Origin: a virus
Direction: 5' to 3' (one strand)
IMG/VR virus record: IMGVR_UViG_3300042907_001527
Coordinates: 1 to 64,000 of that record
DNA length: 64,000 bases
Position 1 is the first letter of the stretch. The number at the start of each line of letters is the position of its first letter. The position numbers were made by a program, and so were the translations under genes. Of the stretch, positions 39,301-49,038 are shown one piece after another. The notes beneath the pieces were generated by a model. The model was not told the origin of the DNA and did not search any database. It was given only the letters and a program-made list of their open reading frames with translations.

Positions 39301-42300
39301 ATTGCGTTGTTTCCACCATTAGATGCTAAAAACGAGTCAACAATTCTTCGTTTATAATTCGCAGGATTACCATATTTTAAAATAACATCATACTCTAAGA
39401 ATGATTTAATTGTGTTTGAAAATGAAACTAATTGTGAATTACCAAGTGTATTAAAATATTCTGTATTGGTTAATTCGCTATTTGAATTAACTGACATTAA
39501 ACTTCTAAACAAATACTGAAAGTTTTTAAAAATTGCGTTGTTATCAACAGGTGAAGTATTAATAGGTACATTAGCTTGTGGTCCTAAATCAATGTCTGAA
39601 ATAGGTTTAGAAAAATTTAAAAATTCTTGTTCGAATTTATCTAAAATTCCTTTATCAAAAACCGAAAATATTTCTTCAATATTTGAATAGTTATTTTCCA
39701 GTAATAATTTAAACGATGATTGTTTTGTATTACCAGTTAAAATTTCGTTAATATATGAGTCAGGTTGTGGTTTAACAACTTGAAGATTATTAAAATAACC
39801 GTAGTTTGGTGCTGCCCATAGTAATCTAACAGAACCATTATAAATTGATGGGTCATTTGAGAATGGTAAAATTTGAACATTGTTTATTAAACACTCAGTA
39901 TTAACTTGATTTATTTGAGAACCAAATGAAGGCACAATAAAATATTTAGGACTACTTGTGTTTGTATTTGGTGAACAATTTCCTGATAACGCCTCAAAAT
40001 CCATTACATTATTAGGTAAAATAACCGACCAAGTTTGGATAGACGATGTATTAGTTGTCCCACCAAGAAGATTTGAAACTGAGGAACTTGGATTAATATT
40101 TGATTCAGGAAAATTATAAACTTTCATACCACCATTAATACTTGTTTGTATTTCAGAATCGGTATATCCACTATATAAATCATAACTATTATAAAAAACA
40201 TTAAAGTCGTTAATTACCTTTGGGTAAAACCCAACTTGCATTTTTGATTCACTGTTTACTAATGATATGTTTTTTACTCCATCAAATTCAAATTTATATG
40301 TTTTAGTGTCTGAACTGGTTATTGGGTCAAAATTAATTTTAGGGTCAAAATTGTCCCAAGCGGTATCAATAAAATCAATTCCAGTTATTTTATATGTTTT
40401 ATAACGATACCATAAAGAACCCATTTTTAAAATCCAAGCATATGGCATTTTATGAATAGCGCCAAATTTTTTAAAACAAGACGCGATATAATCTAAGTCA
40501 TTTGGTGAACCGTATGTTTTATATCGTTCTCTTAAAGACGCCAATGGCAATGAATTTATAAAAAGATATGCCGCTTGAATGTATGGGTATTTATCTTTTT
40601 GTCTCCAACTATAAACACCATTTTGAATTGCGTTTATAAAGTACGGTGTGTTTAATATTGTGGTAGTCGTTTCGGTGGTTAAATTTGTTGCAGGTCTAAA
40701 ATGATTAACATAACCTTCTGTTGGTATAAAAATGTCAGGATTTTTTCTTGTGTCAAGAAATGTTTTTAAATTTGTTGCGTTAATCTCATTTATTGGATTA
40801 CTAACATTTAAATATGAAAAATTTGTAACAGGTCTGTTAGTAGTATAATCATACACACTACTAAAATTTGAAATTACATTTCTGTCTTGGAAGACTTTTA
40901 AACTTTCATTTGTTTTATAAACCTCAAAACCTTCTGATTTATCACTAAGACTCATATTATTTTTTACCCATGTTGAATTTGTAAACGGATAAGTGTCAAT
41001 AATCATTGGCGTGTTACTGGCATTTTTAACTAATTGTTCTAATAATTCTAATTTAATACTATTTTTTGGTGACTTACCTAATTCATTTATATTAATAATA
41101 TTGAAAGAATTTTCGGTAATATTTTTAATATATGGGGTAACATATATATCCCTAATAAATTCTTGATATGACCTACCAGTTCCTTGATTTGATATGGTGT
41201 TCAAGAAACTTTCATATTTTTCTGCAGTTAAGTCATAATTTTTTAATTTTAAACTTAAAAATGGAGAACTAACACCTAAACTAGTTATAATATTATTTGT
41301 TTCAGAATTTGAAACTAAATCAATTAGTTGGTTTAGTTGATTTCCATTTGCCCTAATAAATCCAGAATAATTTGAGGTTAAGAACTGTCTTTCCCATATT
41401 TCATAAAAAAATTTAATTTCTTCTTTATTAACATACGCGATACCATTTGATGGATATTCAATAGCATTAATATTGATAATATTTGTTGTTGACTGACTAT
41501 CAATATCGGATTGAGGACTTGGAGGATTAAATTTTTGAGTTAATCCTTTCATATATTCTTCAACAAATTGAACTTCGGGCCATTTTGAATAATTCCATCC
41601 TTGCGTTATATCAACAACAGAAGGGTCTGCAAGATATTTTAATTGGAATCTTCCTTTTTTATCTTCAGGAGTTTCAACAAAAAATTGCGGCCAAGGATAT
41701 ACGGGTATTTGACTTGTTGATAATCCTTGATTTTCGTTTTTGGCTTCATTAGTCATTTTAAGATTATCTTGCGTATCACTACCTTGAACTGAAGAAGGGT
41801 TTTCTAAAATTGCAAGTTGTCTTACTGGGTCATATTTAACGTTCCACGCATTTGTATGTACTTCATCAAGTAATCTAATAAACGCCTCGGCGGACGCCAT
41901 AACAACCGCACAAATATTCCTAACGGTAGGACTGAACCCAATACCTAATTTTGTGTCCTCAATTTTTTTTGAAAAATCGGCAGTTAATTTTGTTTCATAT
42001 TCAGTAAGTTTTTGACTAACATCTACCTCAATCTGAGAAATTAAATTTTCAAATCTTGGTGGAGATGAAGTTGAAAGATTTTGTTCTTTAAAAATAAATA
42101 ATGGTCTTATTATAGTATTAATTGGTATGAGTTCGGGTGAATTTTTTGGTACTTCGTTTTCTTGTCCTAATATCTTTTCCAAATACTCTTTAATAGTTTT
42201 GGTATCAGCGGTTGTTGGTAATAACTTACCTGTTTGTTCTATCGTTGTTTTTTCTAAATTAATATCAACAAGGGTAAGATTAATTAACATTGAGTCATAA

Positions 42301-43580
42301 TTAATCGCGTTTTTAATCGGCGATTTACCTGTTTTACCTAATGTTTGATTAGATTCCAATAATTTATTATATTCAATTGTATAACCACTTAAAAGTATTT
42401 TGGCTTTTTGTTCTTTTACCGGGTCTTCTAATATTTCTTCCTTTAAAGCGTAAACCAAAGTTTTATTATTTAAAACTATTGGTTTTGGATTTATATAAGT
42501 ATTATACCAAGAAGTGGTCGCCCCATAAATTTCATTATAATAATTTTTTAAAGTTTCTTTATATGCTCTAATATCGGTTAATGGTTGAACATCTACTTTA
42601 TTGTAAGTATTAATAATGTTTTTTTCAAAATTTGTTAAACTAGTCATCAATTCCGCAAATGTTAATTCCGGAAAATCAGGAGCAATTAATCCTTTTGCTT
42701 TATATTCACTATAAACTTCTCTAATTTTTTGATATCCTTTTTCACTAACAATTTGAGTCACGACATTATCTGTATTATTAGGAGATGAGTTGGAAATATC
42801 AAATCTAGTACTGTACATGTGTGGGGTCGCCAATAAACTACCCATAGATATTTCGTTTAAAATATTAAACTTATATCCAACAAATTCTAAATTTATTTGA
42901 TAATTCCCGCTAAAAGAATTAAATCTGGCATTAAATGTTTTTAAATTTAATTGGTATCTAATTGCCTTACCATAAAACCCTTTAAGGGTTAAATAAAAAG
43001 GGCAATAAGGTAAATTAAAAAACGCGGCATAAGGTGAATTATCTCCTAACTGAAACAGAGCTCTTCCTTGTATATCTTCTAATTCAATTGATACTGTTGG
43101 AACAAAAGAAGTATTTGTTGTTACCCTAATACTTGTAATACCTAATAGTCCGTTATCTGTTGACGTATTACCAGGGTTATTGATAACAGCGGTTTGGTAT
43201 GGTTTAGTTCCGTCATTTGGGGTTATAGTTTTTTCTCTTATTTGATTTTCTCCTGACCCAGTACTTGAATTTTTACCAGTTAACTCATCATAATAACTAG
43301 AAGTAAGTGATGTTCCTTTTGTTGGTTTTAAAAAATTAATCTTTGCAACAGAAATAGTTCTAATCCTATCTTCGGGACTTCCCCCAATTGATAGTTTGGT
43401 TCTTGGCACAACTTCGGCTTCAAGGTTGGCAAACATAACCAATTTTTCATGGTCAACTAATCTTTCCTTAATATTACCAAACGCATCAATAGTTTTATTT
43501 GGGTCGACAACAATAATATTATTATATTCAAATTCTGTGTATATATTTCCGCTATTGTCCCCTGGTGTATTACCTGCCAT
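36351..43580 (-). CDS. Giant baseplate/tail protein with IPT/TIG domain
   Basis: 2409 residues, the longest protein here. The N-terminal 300 residues include RFSVKIN-like beta segments (ITSIRVTTNTSFVPTVSIEL, GYKFNILNEISMGSLLATPH) reminiscent of the hub/wedge interface. Near residues 1840-1873, MYFNLRHVPMFNGPYLITDV with THTIGSGEFQTSFTGVRQG resembles the C-terminal part of late-control-D/gp27-type hub proteins. Residues about 2163-2250 form an IPT/TIG immunoglobulin-like domain (PTITSFSPLTGVTGTILNIT, ITGTDLG). It overlaps the gp53-like gene by 11 bases. A hub or baseplate framework role is inferred. Confidence 0.65.
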   Translation of the reverse strand: MAGNTPGDNSGNIYTEFEYNNIIVVDPNKTIDAFGNIKERLVDHEKLVMFANLEAEVVPRTKLSIGGSPEDRIRTISVAKINFLKPTKGTSLTSSYYDELTGKNSSTGSGENQIREKTITPNDGTKPYQTAVINNPGNTSTDNGLLGITSIRVTTNTSFVPTVSIELEDIQGRALFQLGDNSPYAAFFNLPYCPFYLTLKGFYGKAIRYQLNLKTFNARFNSFSGNYQINLEFVGYKFNILNEISMGSLLATPHMYSTRFDISNSSPNNTDNVVTQIVSEKGYQKIREVYSEYKAKGLIAPDFPELTFAELMTSLTNFEKNIINTYNKVDVQPLTDIRAYKETLKNYYNEIYGATTSWYNTYINPKPIVLNNKTLVYALKEEILEDPVKEQKAKILLSGYTIEYNKLLESNQTLGKTGKSPIKNAINYDSMLINLTLVDINLEKTTIEQTGKLLPTTADTKTIKEYLEKILGQENEVPKNSPELIPINTIIRPLFIFKEQNLSTSSPPRFENLISQIEVDVSQKLTEYETKLTADFSKKIEDTKLGIGFSPTVRNICAVVMASAEAFIRLLDEVHTNAWNVKYDPVRQLAILENPSSVQGSDTQDNLKMTNEAKNENQGLSTSQIPVYPWPQFFVETPEDKKGRFQLKYLADPSVVDITQGWNYSKWPEVQFVEEYMKGLTQKFNPPSPQSDIDSQSTTNIININAIEYPSNGIAYVNKEEIKFFYEIWERQFLTSNYSGFIRANGNQLNQLIDLVSNSETNNIITSLGVSSPFLSLKLKNYDLTAEKYESFLNTISNQGTGRSYQEFIRDIYVTPYIKNITENSFNIININELGKSPKNSIKLELLEQLVKNASNTPMIIDTYPFTNSTWVKNNMSLSDKSEGFEVYKTNESLKVFQDRNVISNFSSVYDYTTNRPVTNFSYLNVSNPINEINATNLKTFLDTRKNPDIFIPTEGYVNHFRPATNLTTETTTTILNTPYFINAIQNGVYSWRQKDKYPYIQAAYLFINSLPLASLRERYKTYGSPNDLDYIASCFKKFGAIHKMPYAWILKMGSLWYRYKTYKITGIDFIDTAWDNFDPKINFDPITSSDTKTYKFEFDGVKNISLVNSESKMQVGFYPKVINDFNVFYNSYDLYSGYTDSEIQTSINGGMKVYNFPESNINPSSSVSNLLGGTTNTSSIQTWSVILPNNVMDFEALSGNCSPNTNTSSPKYFIVPSFGSQINQVNTECLINNVQILPFSNDPSIYNGSVRLLWAAPNYGYFNNLQVVKPQPDSYINEILTGNTKQSSFKLLLENNYSNIEEIFSVFDKGILDKFEQEFLNFSKPISDIDLGPQANVPINTSPVDNNAIFKNFQYLFRSLMSVNSNSELTNTEYFNTLGNSQLVSFSNTIKSFLEYDVILKYGNPANYKRRIVDSFLASNGGNNAIVDPIPFNLYVNNTLPSANGTITLAQSQATYPEAWLALETEVGFSTITNLKYTNQGSYITDFFIDNKIEFSVDNITLCSQLIKQYATQKLYTPTITSSEFKGRLQDYLQGTNAIQNIFLNQILTKVRAELPNQQQLPEKKIESVIDGQQSKVENYEVFKALNDKWIAGGDFTNKTLFEDFLFLDRASRNVGDIILVDIFDLKNTLKESSINMEMSVFTFLSGILIKNKFNVMPLPAYVNFYNVQDADGTTISQSAEGSLEFADNMWGTFLDVDYRKSGPKLICFYAGLPSAYLDLPKGNSRFRDDAFDLKRANNPLIENQVGKKDWALSNKCVGFNVDIGTRNQNIFYSFNVSMDSGKATSETIQTQLNMVNQANGKTVATQNNGLYNLYKQRSYQCQVVCLGNALLQPTMYFNLRHVPMFNGPYLITDVTHTIGSGEFQTSFTGVRQGVFDLPSIDNFLQSINQNLLTQIESIILTNKDNVPDKPLTNINKTALLSQNGDNVAAAANSCTNNLSDNYVTWGDFVESITTGLSPLQFANAITAKVTNTELQTTIYLLCYILTFNKDKFYGYNNNFANVPLSTNWGASSIYFVQKQSSCVKIPNSLGGLVSQPIANFTNLDKFLDFMVARLTPNIKRIYYGENGNAPLGLLKYYVCYWKPPTAENQNIPESYFDENQDEFTKLYDTFEDAYQSAKLVQLDFESVKKAYDAVKRQTQQIVNPNTTNTTNNLNTTTLPLPTCFPPTITSFSPLTGVTGTILNITGTDLGTVTAATINNVTTTTGITINSGVNIVVLIPFSNTLIPQDNTITLSGVHGIGTSTTIFTYNPLQTSAAPPTVAPNLPPNVNTNSQQTGPIPMIGQTQNGVTFIGNASVNVDINPVLIGTYTFLPTNNYPNMRFKVTQENVVNDSTITSTVYESNIIGLGDTYLTSNNFNMNQANILSVITTNWQTPPSNCNIICEFTLFARSLVSGQLSTRTFKLNIQL

Positions 43581-43893
43581 AATAATAAAAATAATTGTCT
43601 AAAGCTGATTTATAATCTTGTAATGAAGGTAGTAGAGGATAAGGAATAATCAATACCGCACCATCATATATATTGTTTTCTAATCCACCAAATTGTGGAT
43701 TTGCTTGTAATATTAACCAACCAAAATATGGTGAGTTATAATATTCTTGAGAAATAACATCTAATCTACTTCTAGCCACCTTATATATGTAAGCGTTATC
43801 CGTAGGTTTTTGTGGTATTTTTACAAAAGGCACAGTAGTTTGTTCTCCATTTATAAGAAAATCACTATATCTATTCCAATATTGATAAGCCAT
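43570..43893 (-). CDS. Putative baseplate wedge protein, LysM/gp53-like
   Basis: 107 residues. Begins AYQYWNRYSDFLINGEQ; the core DVISQEYYNSPYFGWLILQANP then DGAVLIIPYPL follows a LysM-like pattern as seen in gp53-type wedge proteins and in phage tail LysM proteins (large aromatic WLI plus IPYPL). The start overlaps the upstream stop (TAATG). The family assignment is tentative, but its position between two giant baseplate genes supports it. Confidence 0.6.
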   Translation of the reverse strand: MAYQYWNRYSDFLINGEQTTVPFVKIPQKPTDNAYIYKVARSRLDVISQEYYNSPYFGWLILQANPQFGGLENNIYDGAVLIIPYPLLPSLQDYKSALDNYFYYYGR

Positions 43894-46800
43894 TAATTAA
43901 AGTTTACTTTTGATATGAATAACGACGCACCATCAACGTCGTTCCATGTTTTATTATTTGTATTTTGGTTTTGTGTTGCCCCTAATGATTTTATTAGTTT
44001 AACTTGCCCATCACTTCCGGCACCTTCCGTTGTATAAGTAAAAATTCTTTTTTTACTTGGGAACGGTGTATATTTTAAAAAGGGTTCTAATTTTTCTTTT
44101 TCCATGTATGAAATAAACGCTTCAGTTATTTTATTTTCTTCAATAAATAACGGTTTTGCTATTTTATCCCAATAAGCATCAAAAACTTCACTTAAATTAT
44201 CCGCACCGTTTCCAATAATTCCAGTGTTACCAAGTATATTACCAATCATTGCAGTTTTAAAAGTTTCATATTTTTTTGCGTCAACAACATCATCAGAAAT
44301 AATCATGTAAACCATTTTAAATGTTGTATTTTGAAATGTTGAAGTAGGACTTAAATTAATGTATGATTGATTTGTACTAAAAGGTACAAAAACTTTTTCG
44401 TTTCCAGGAAATTTATAAGGAGTATCTACCGGAAAAACTAAAGTACCTTTATAATTTATACCTGAAAATTGAAAATTAGTTTCATTGGAAACTATACCAT
44501 TAAATTCTTTAATATTGTCACTAATTTTTGTGACATCAATTAAAAACTCCGATAATGTATCAGTTGAACCTTGTGAACTTGAATTAACCTCAGTTGTTGG
44601 AAACAATATAAACGACCTAACATTACCATTTTTTTGTTGTGAGCCGTCAGTTCCTGAAGGGTCAGTAATAGTAGACTTATAAAGGACTGTATTTGCTCTG
44701 GCCAAATATCCAATATAATTTTGTTGAACTCCAACAGTAGTCTGAATAATAGTCGTTAACGCGTTTTGATATGACCCCTTTTTAGTATTAACAACATTAA
44801 CATAATTTTCTTTAACTTGTTTAACTAATCTTGATGAGAAATTTTTAGAAGGGTTGCTTATAAATTGGATGAATGGGTCGTTGTCTGATGTAATTTCCTT
44901 AATCAAATCTGAGAATATTTCATCAATTCTTTTACCAAAATTATATGGTTTACCAAATAAATCAACTTTTTTCTCCGTATATATGCCGTCCCCAACTCCA
45001 ACAGTCATATCACCTTTAGTATAATTTCTTTCTAACATCCATTGTTGTCGTAGTGCATTATTATATTGAGTTGTCACTTCTTTATTTTTACTAACAACAG
45101 TATTAAAATAGTTTTGAGTTTCACCCACAAGCTTATCCATAAATGTTTCATAACTAATGCTACCCGTTTGTCCCGATTCACTAATATTATTTGTTATAAT
45201 AGTACCAATAGTTGATTCATTACTTAATGCGTCATTAGGTTTAGCGTCATTAATTGTTGGTGGTGGAACGTTACTTAAAGCTGACGATTGTATAAAGTCT
45301 TTGTCAATGACTTTATAACTTAAATCTGTTGAATCCGCTCTATCATCATAAATTTCAGTGTTCGCATAATAATTAAACGTTAAAGCATTTTGTAGTTTAT
45401 CTACGGATTCTTTTAATCCGCTACCACCAACAAAATTAAATGCCATTGTTACTTTTGCAATCATAGGCTGAATACCAATACCTTCAGGATTAATGTCTAA
45501 ATTTTCATATGCAAGACTTAAACTTGTTGGTATAATCTTAGTATTATAAAAATCACCAACCCTTAATACTAGTACTGGTGGCGCCCCAAAAGCAGTATTG
45601 GTTGCATTATTATATTCTAAGATTGGTTTACCCCCTGAGTCATCACCTTTAACTACGGGTATTGTATCACCAGGTCTCATACATTGTTGTAAAAAAGTTA
45701 ACCTTGTATTAAGACCTTCAGGTGTTGTTGAATGAAATGCCGGTTGAAAAAATTTTAATTTATCTTTAAGATTGTCATAAACCATAGGAGTTTCTTCTTT
45801 CATAACTTCAAAATAATCACATTCAGATAGTAATGCTCTTAACACTCTTTTACTAATATTATCTTTTTGAACTGGAACATTTTCCACACTATTAACCTTT
45901 TCTGTTGTTGTTACAACATTACCGGTAACAACTGTTTTTGTTTCTTTTGGATTCTCAACAATTATTGGAGGAGCAGGTGGTGGAGCGGTTAGAGTTGAAC
46001 TTATATCAGCAATAAATGCTCTCCTACAAGCCATGGCATTTGATGTATAAACCGCGGTTGATGACATTGTGTCTCCACCCGCCGCATTTAGATTTGTATC
46101 GGTACAATTTACAGAATTTCCAGGTGAAAATGGTAAAGTGTATGGTGCAACGTTGGTACTTGAAACCATTGGGGTTGAGCTTGTCACTTCTCCACTTGCG
46201 GTTCCAGCGACCACCATTAATCTTTTTTGTGCAACATAATCTTTTGTTGCAGAATTTTGTTCAAAAAATTTAATAACCGAATTAATTCTTCTAACCGATA
46301 ACTCAGCATTATAACCAACAGTTGCAGGAGCGGAACAACTTGAATTAATTCTAATTGTTACTGTACCAGCCTCACTATTTTTAATTTGTTCTGCAACATC
46401 AATTGCCATTTGTTTAGCAATTTCATAGTTTGGTGTTACCATTGTGTCATAGGTTTGAACCAATTGAGTTCCATTTGTTTTTCCAGCATATGTTGTTTTT
46501 TGCCCAATATATACATCATACATTTCTGGATAACTTGGACTAGTTGAAGGTTTTGGATAATCATTTGCAAAATAAAACCCGATTTGATTATATTTGCTCA
46601 TAAAATATTCGGTATTACCAATAATTGGAGTACTAGCACTAGCCCCACCACCATTACTACTAGCAATTGGACTATTAACAGTAATTGTACTAACAACATA
46701 TTCCATCTGTTCTTTTGTGATTTCTTTAGATGTAATTGCTTGTTGCATTTGTTCTAAATCATTTGGATTTATTGTTGCATATTTTTTAGCCAATTCATAT

Positions 46801-48974
46801 AAATCGTATTTTCTACATCCAGCAAAGAATGAATCCAAAATACTATCAATTCTTGTTTTGTTGGTTTCGTTGGCCATAACTTTATTAACAATAATGTTTA
46901 ACACAGATGGGTGGTCAACAACAATATCCCAAGTTAAACTACCGGTTCTACTTGTATTTTTGTAAGTATAAATTGGTTCAGGTCTTCCAATAAAATCATT
47001 TGATTGCCAACTTGCTTGGACTGACTCACTAAATACTAAATTATACGGTGGAAACCACATAACTCTACCTCCATTAGGTCCTCGTTCACATACCGCTAAA
47101 TCAGAAACCGCAAGACCTGGACTGTTTGATGTTGCCCACGCCAAGTTCTCTAATGAAAACATATATTTTTTAGCATAAGCATTATTTAATGAACCAATAA
47201 TATTTGTTGAGTCTTTACCACCTTCTTGTTTGTTAGGTGCAATGTTAAGATTATATGTCTTATCTAACACAGAATAAGAAAATCGTCTTCCTTCAGTTGT
47301 AATACCGTCTGTTTTTTGAAGGTCATTATACTGAAGGTATGGAGTATCTTTTGTAAATACTCTACAATATTCAGTTCCAACTTCTTGTCCAATTGCTCCA
47401 ACATATGATAAAACTCTTGAACCTTTAGTCATTTCTTTATATCCATCATTGAATACTTTACTAACTTGGTCAATCGCATTACCAGCATGTTGTAATCTTT
47501 TACCACCTTGTGGTTGGCTATCAATAATTCTTTGTGTCTTATCAAGTATAGAACCTTCTTTAAAAGTTCTTTCAGTTGATTCAGTTGAATTATAAGATGA
47601 TGGTTTAAAATCAGAATCTTGATTTGTTACTTTTCCACCAACACCAACATGTTTACCCGCATTACCTTTATATTTTGGTGACACCCAAGTAAATCCACCT
47701 TCAATACCTCCTCCATTACTATATGTTGGTCCGTTAGCCCCTAAACGAATTTCATTACTTGGACCTTCATACAATTGAGCCAACTCAGATGGGCCATAAA
47801 CAGGGTCTTGTTGTTCATTACCAAATGCGTCATTTGGTAATGACCCTGATGGTGAGAATACTCTTGATGGGTCTGAAGATGTACTTCCAACATAAAAATT
47901 TGAAGTATTTGTACTAGTTCCAACGAGTGCACCAGCTAAAGTGTCTAATAAACTCTTATCATAATTTGGTTTAAACTTATTAAAATTAAGGTTTTTCCAT
48001 AAAATAGATTTTTGACCTGCACCTGTATTGTTATAAAATATTTGAGTTCCTGTTTTAGTTGGCCCCAATAAGTTACTAATAAAATTACCTACAGCCGCAA
48101 TTGGATTTGCTAATAAAGATTGTGCTATTGTTGTTGGTTGCGGTGGATTTATACTAGTGTCAAAATAAGAGCCCGGTATTATTGAAAATGGTGCGGTAAC
48201 TCCACCAAGACTAACGGCAAAATTTGCAGCAACGGCTAATGGATTTGACGATACTGTAATGGTATAGTTTGGTTCTATTAAGGGTATTTGACCACTTAAG
48301 ATATTAACAAGGTTACTACCACTATTAATATTTAATATATTTGCACGTCCAAGAGTTTGTCTTAATAGTTCTCGACCAATACGGTCTTCAAATTCTTTTT
48401 TTAAAGTTTTTGCTCCTAATCTAGCAATAAATGAGTCATCACTCAATAAACCATTACTACCTATTGGGTCATTATCTAATAAAATTGAGAGTGGTCGATA
48501 GGACGAAGGAACAAATTTAAAATAAGGTTGTCCATTTGATTGTTTTTGGTCAGGTAAAAAAGTGTTTAAAGTTGTTATTGCCTCTCCAGCGTCAAAATTA
48601 TTATTACTTGAGTACCCATTTAACGGTCTCCATATTTGAGTTGCCGCAAATCCAGAATCAACAATATGAGCATCTTGTTGTCCTGGCCCATATTCTCCTT
48701 GATTTGAAAGAGTATTTAAATTTCCACTAACATCGGGAGCTTGGTGATATCCTCCTTCAGCTCCCCACTTGTTAAGTGGGTAACTTGAATTAGCAAAGTA
48801 TGGGGTATCAATTAAATAATCAGGACTATCAACAACAGAATAATTTGATTGAATAACCTCAAAATTAATAGGTGGGGTGGCAGGACTAGGTGATTTAGCG
48901 TATGGAGCTAAATTTCTAGGAATTAATTTTTGTCTAAATCCTTCACTATTTACAAAATCTAACGGGCTACCCAT
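43893..48974 (-). CDS. Giant tail/baseplate protein with OmpA-like segment
   Basis: 1693 residues from ATG 48974 (MGSPLDFVNSEGFRQ); TTG 48977 would add one residue. Beta-rich N-terminal half with Gly/Asn-rich loops. Near residues 850-930 there is an OmpA-like pattern: VTIRINSSCSAP, then NAELSVRRINSVIKFFEQ and VVAGTASGE, like the N-x-x-LS-x-x-R-x-x-x-V peptidoglycan-binding helix of OmpA-type domains. The C-terminal half holds a helical part (KIDEIFSDLIKEI-like). It lies just downstream of the tape measure gene. Hub, wedge or cell-wall-contact roles are plausible. A TATTTATA box (48989-48996) is 16 bases upstream. Confidence 0.6.
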   Translation of the reverse strand: MGSPLDFVNSEGFRQKLIPRNLAPYAKSPSPATPPINFEVIQSNYSVVDSPDYLIDTPYFANSSYPLNKWGAEGGYHQAPDVSGNLNTLSNQGEYGPGQQDAHIVDSGFAATQIWRPLNGYSSNNNFDAGEAITTLNTFLPDQKQSNGQPYFKFVPSSYRPLSILLDNDPIGSNGLLSDDSFIARLGAKTLKKEFEDRIGRELLRQTLGRANILNINSGSNLVNILSGQIPLIEPNYTITVSSNPLAVAANFAVSLGGVTAPFSIIPGSYFDTSINPPQPTTIAQSLLANPIAAVGNFISNLLGPTKTGTQIFYNNTGAGQKSILWKNLNFNKFKPNYDKSLLDTLAGALVGTSTNTSNFYVGSTSSDPSRVFSPSGSLPNDAFGNEQQDPVYGPSELAQLYEGPSNEIRLGANGPTYSNGGGIEGGFTWVSPKYKGNAGKHVGVGGKVTNQDSDFKPSSYNSTESTERTFKEGSILDKTQRIIDSQPQGGKRLQHAGNAIDQVSKVFNDGYKEMTKGSRVLSYVGAIGQEVGTEYCRVFTKDTPYLQYNDLQKTDGITTEGRRFSYSVLDKTYNLNIAPNKQEGGKDSTNIIGSLNNAYAKKYMFSLENLAWATSNSPGLAVSDLAVCERGPNGGRVMWFPPYNLVFSESVQASWQSNDFIGRPEPIYTYKNTSRTGSLTWDIVVDHPSVLNIIVNKVMANETNKTRIDSILDSFFAGCRKYDLYELAKKYATINPNDLEQMQQAITSKEITKEQMEYVVSTITVNSPIASSNGGGASASTPIIGNTEYFMSKYNQIGFYFANDYPKPSTSPSYPEMYDVYIGQKTTYAGKTNGTQLVQTYDTMVTPNYEIAKQMAIDVAEQIKNSEAGTVTIRINSSCSAPATVGYNAELSVRRINSVIKFFEQNSATKDYVAQKRLMVVAGTASGEVTSSTPMVSSTNVAPYTLPFSPGNSVNCTDTNLNAAGGDTMSSTAVYTSNAMACRRAFIADISSTLTAPPPAPPIIVENPKETKTVVTGNVVTTTEKVNSVENVPVQKDNISKRVLRALLSECDYFEVMKEETPMVYDNLKDKLKFFQPAFHSTTPEGLNTRLTFLQQCMRPGDTIPVVKGDDSGGKPILEYNNATNTAFGAPPVLVLRVGDFYNTKIIPTSLSLAYENLDINPEGIGIQPMIAKVTMAFNFVGGSGLKESVDKLQNALTFNYYANTEIYDDRADSTDLSYKVIDKDFIQSSALSNVPPPTINDAKPNDALSNESTIGTIITNNISESGQTGSISYETFMDKLVGETQNYFNTVVSKNKEVTTQYNNALRQQWMLERNYTKGDMTVGVGDGIYTEKKVDLFGKPYNFGKRIDEIFSDLIKEITSDNDPFIQFISNPSKNFSSRLVKQVKENYVNVVNTKKGSYQNALTTIIQTTVGVQQNYIGYLARANTVLYKSTITDPSGTDGSQQKNGNVRSFILFPTTEVNSSSQGSTDTLSEFLIDVTKISDNIKEFNGIVSNETNFQFSGINYKGTLVFPVDTPYKFPGNEKVFVPFSTNQSYINLSPTSTFQNTTFKMVYMIISDDVVDAKKYETFKTAMIGNILGNTGIIGNGADNLSEVFDAYWDKIAKPLFIEENKITEAFISYMEKEKLEPFLKYTPFPSKKRIFTYTTEGAGSDGQVKLIKSLGATQNQNTNNKTWNDVDGASLFISKVNFN

Positions 48975-48988
48975 CAATATCTTTATTA

Positions 48989-48996
48989 TATAAATA
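48989..48996 (-). promoter_or_regulatory. TATTTATA box upstream of the 1693-residue gene
   Basis: Minus-strand TATTTATA, starting 16 bases from ATG 48974, the same spacing as at 4018, 23589 and 36312. Confidence 0.4.
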
Positions 48997-49038
48997 GGTT
49001 AGTTTGTATTTTTTAATTGTTAATTAAATGTTTTCTCG

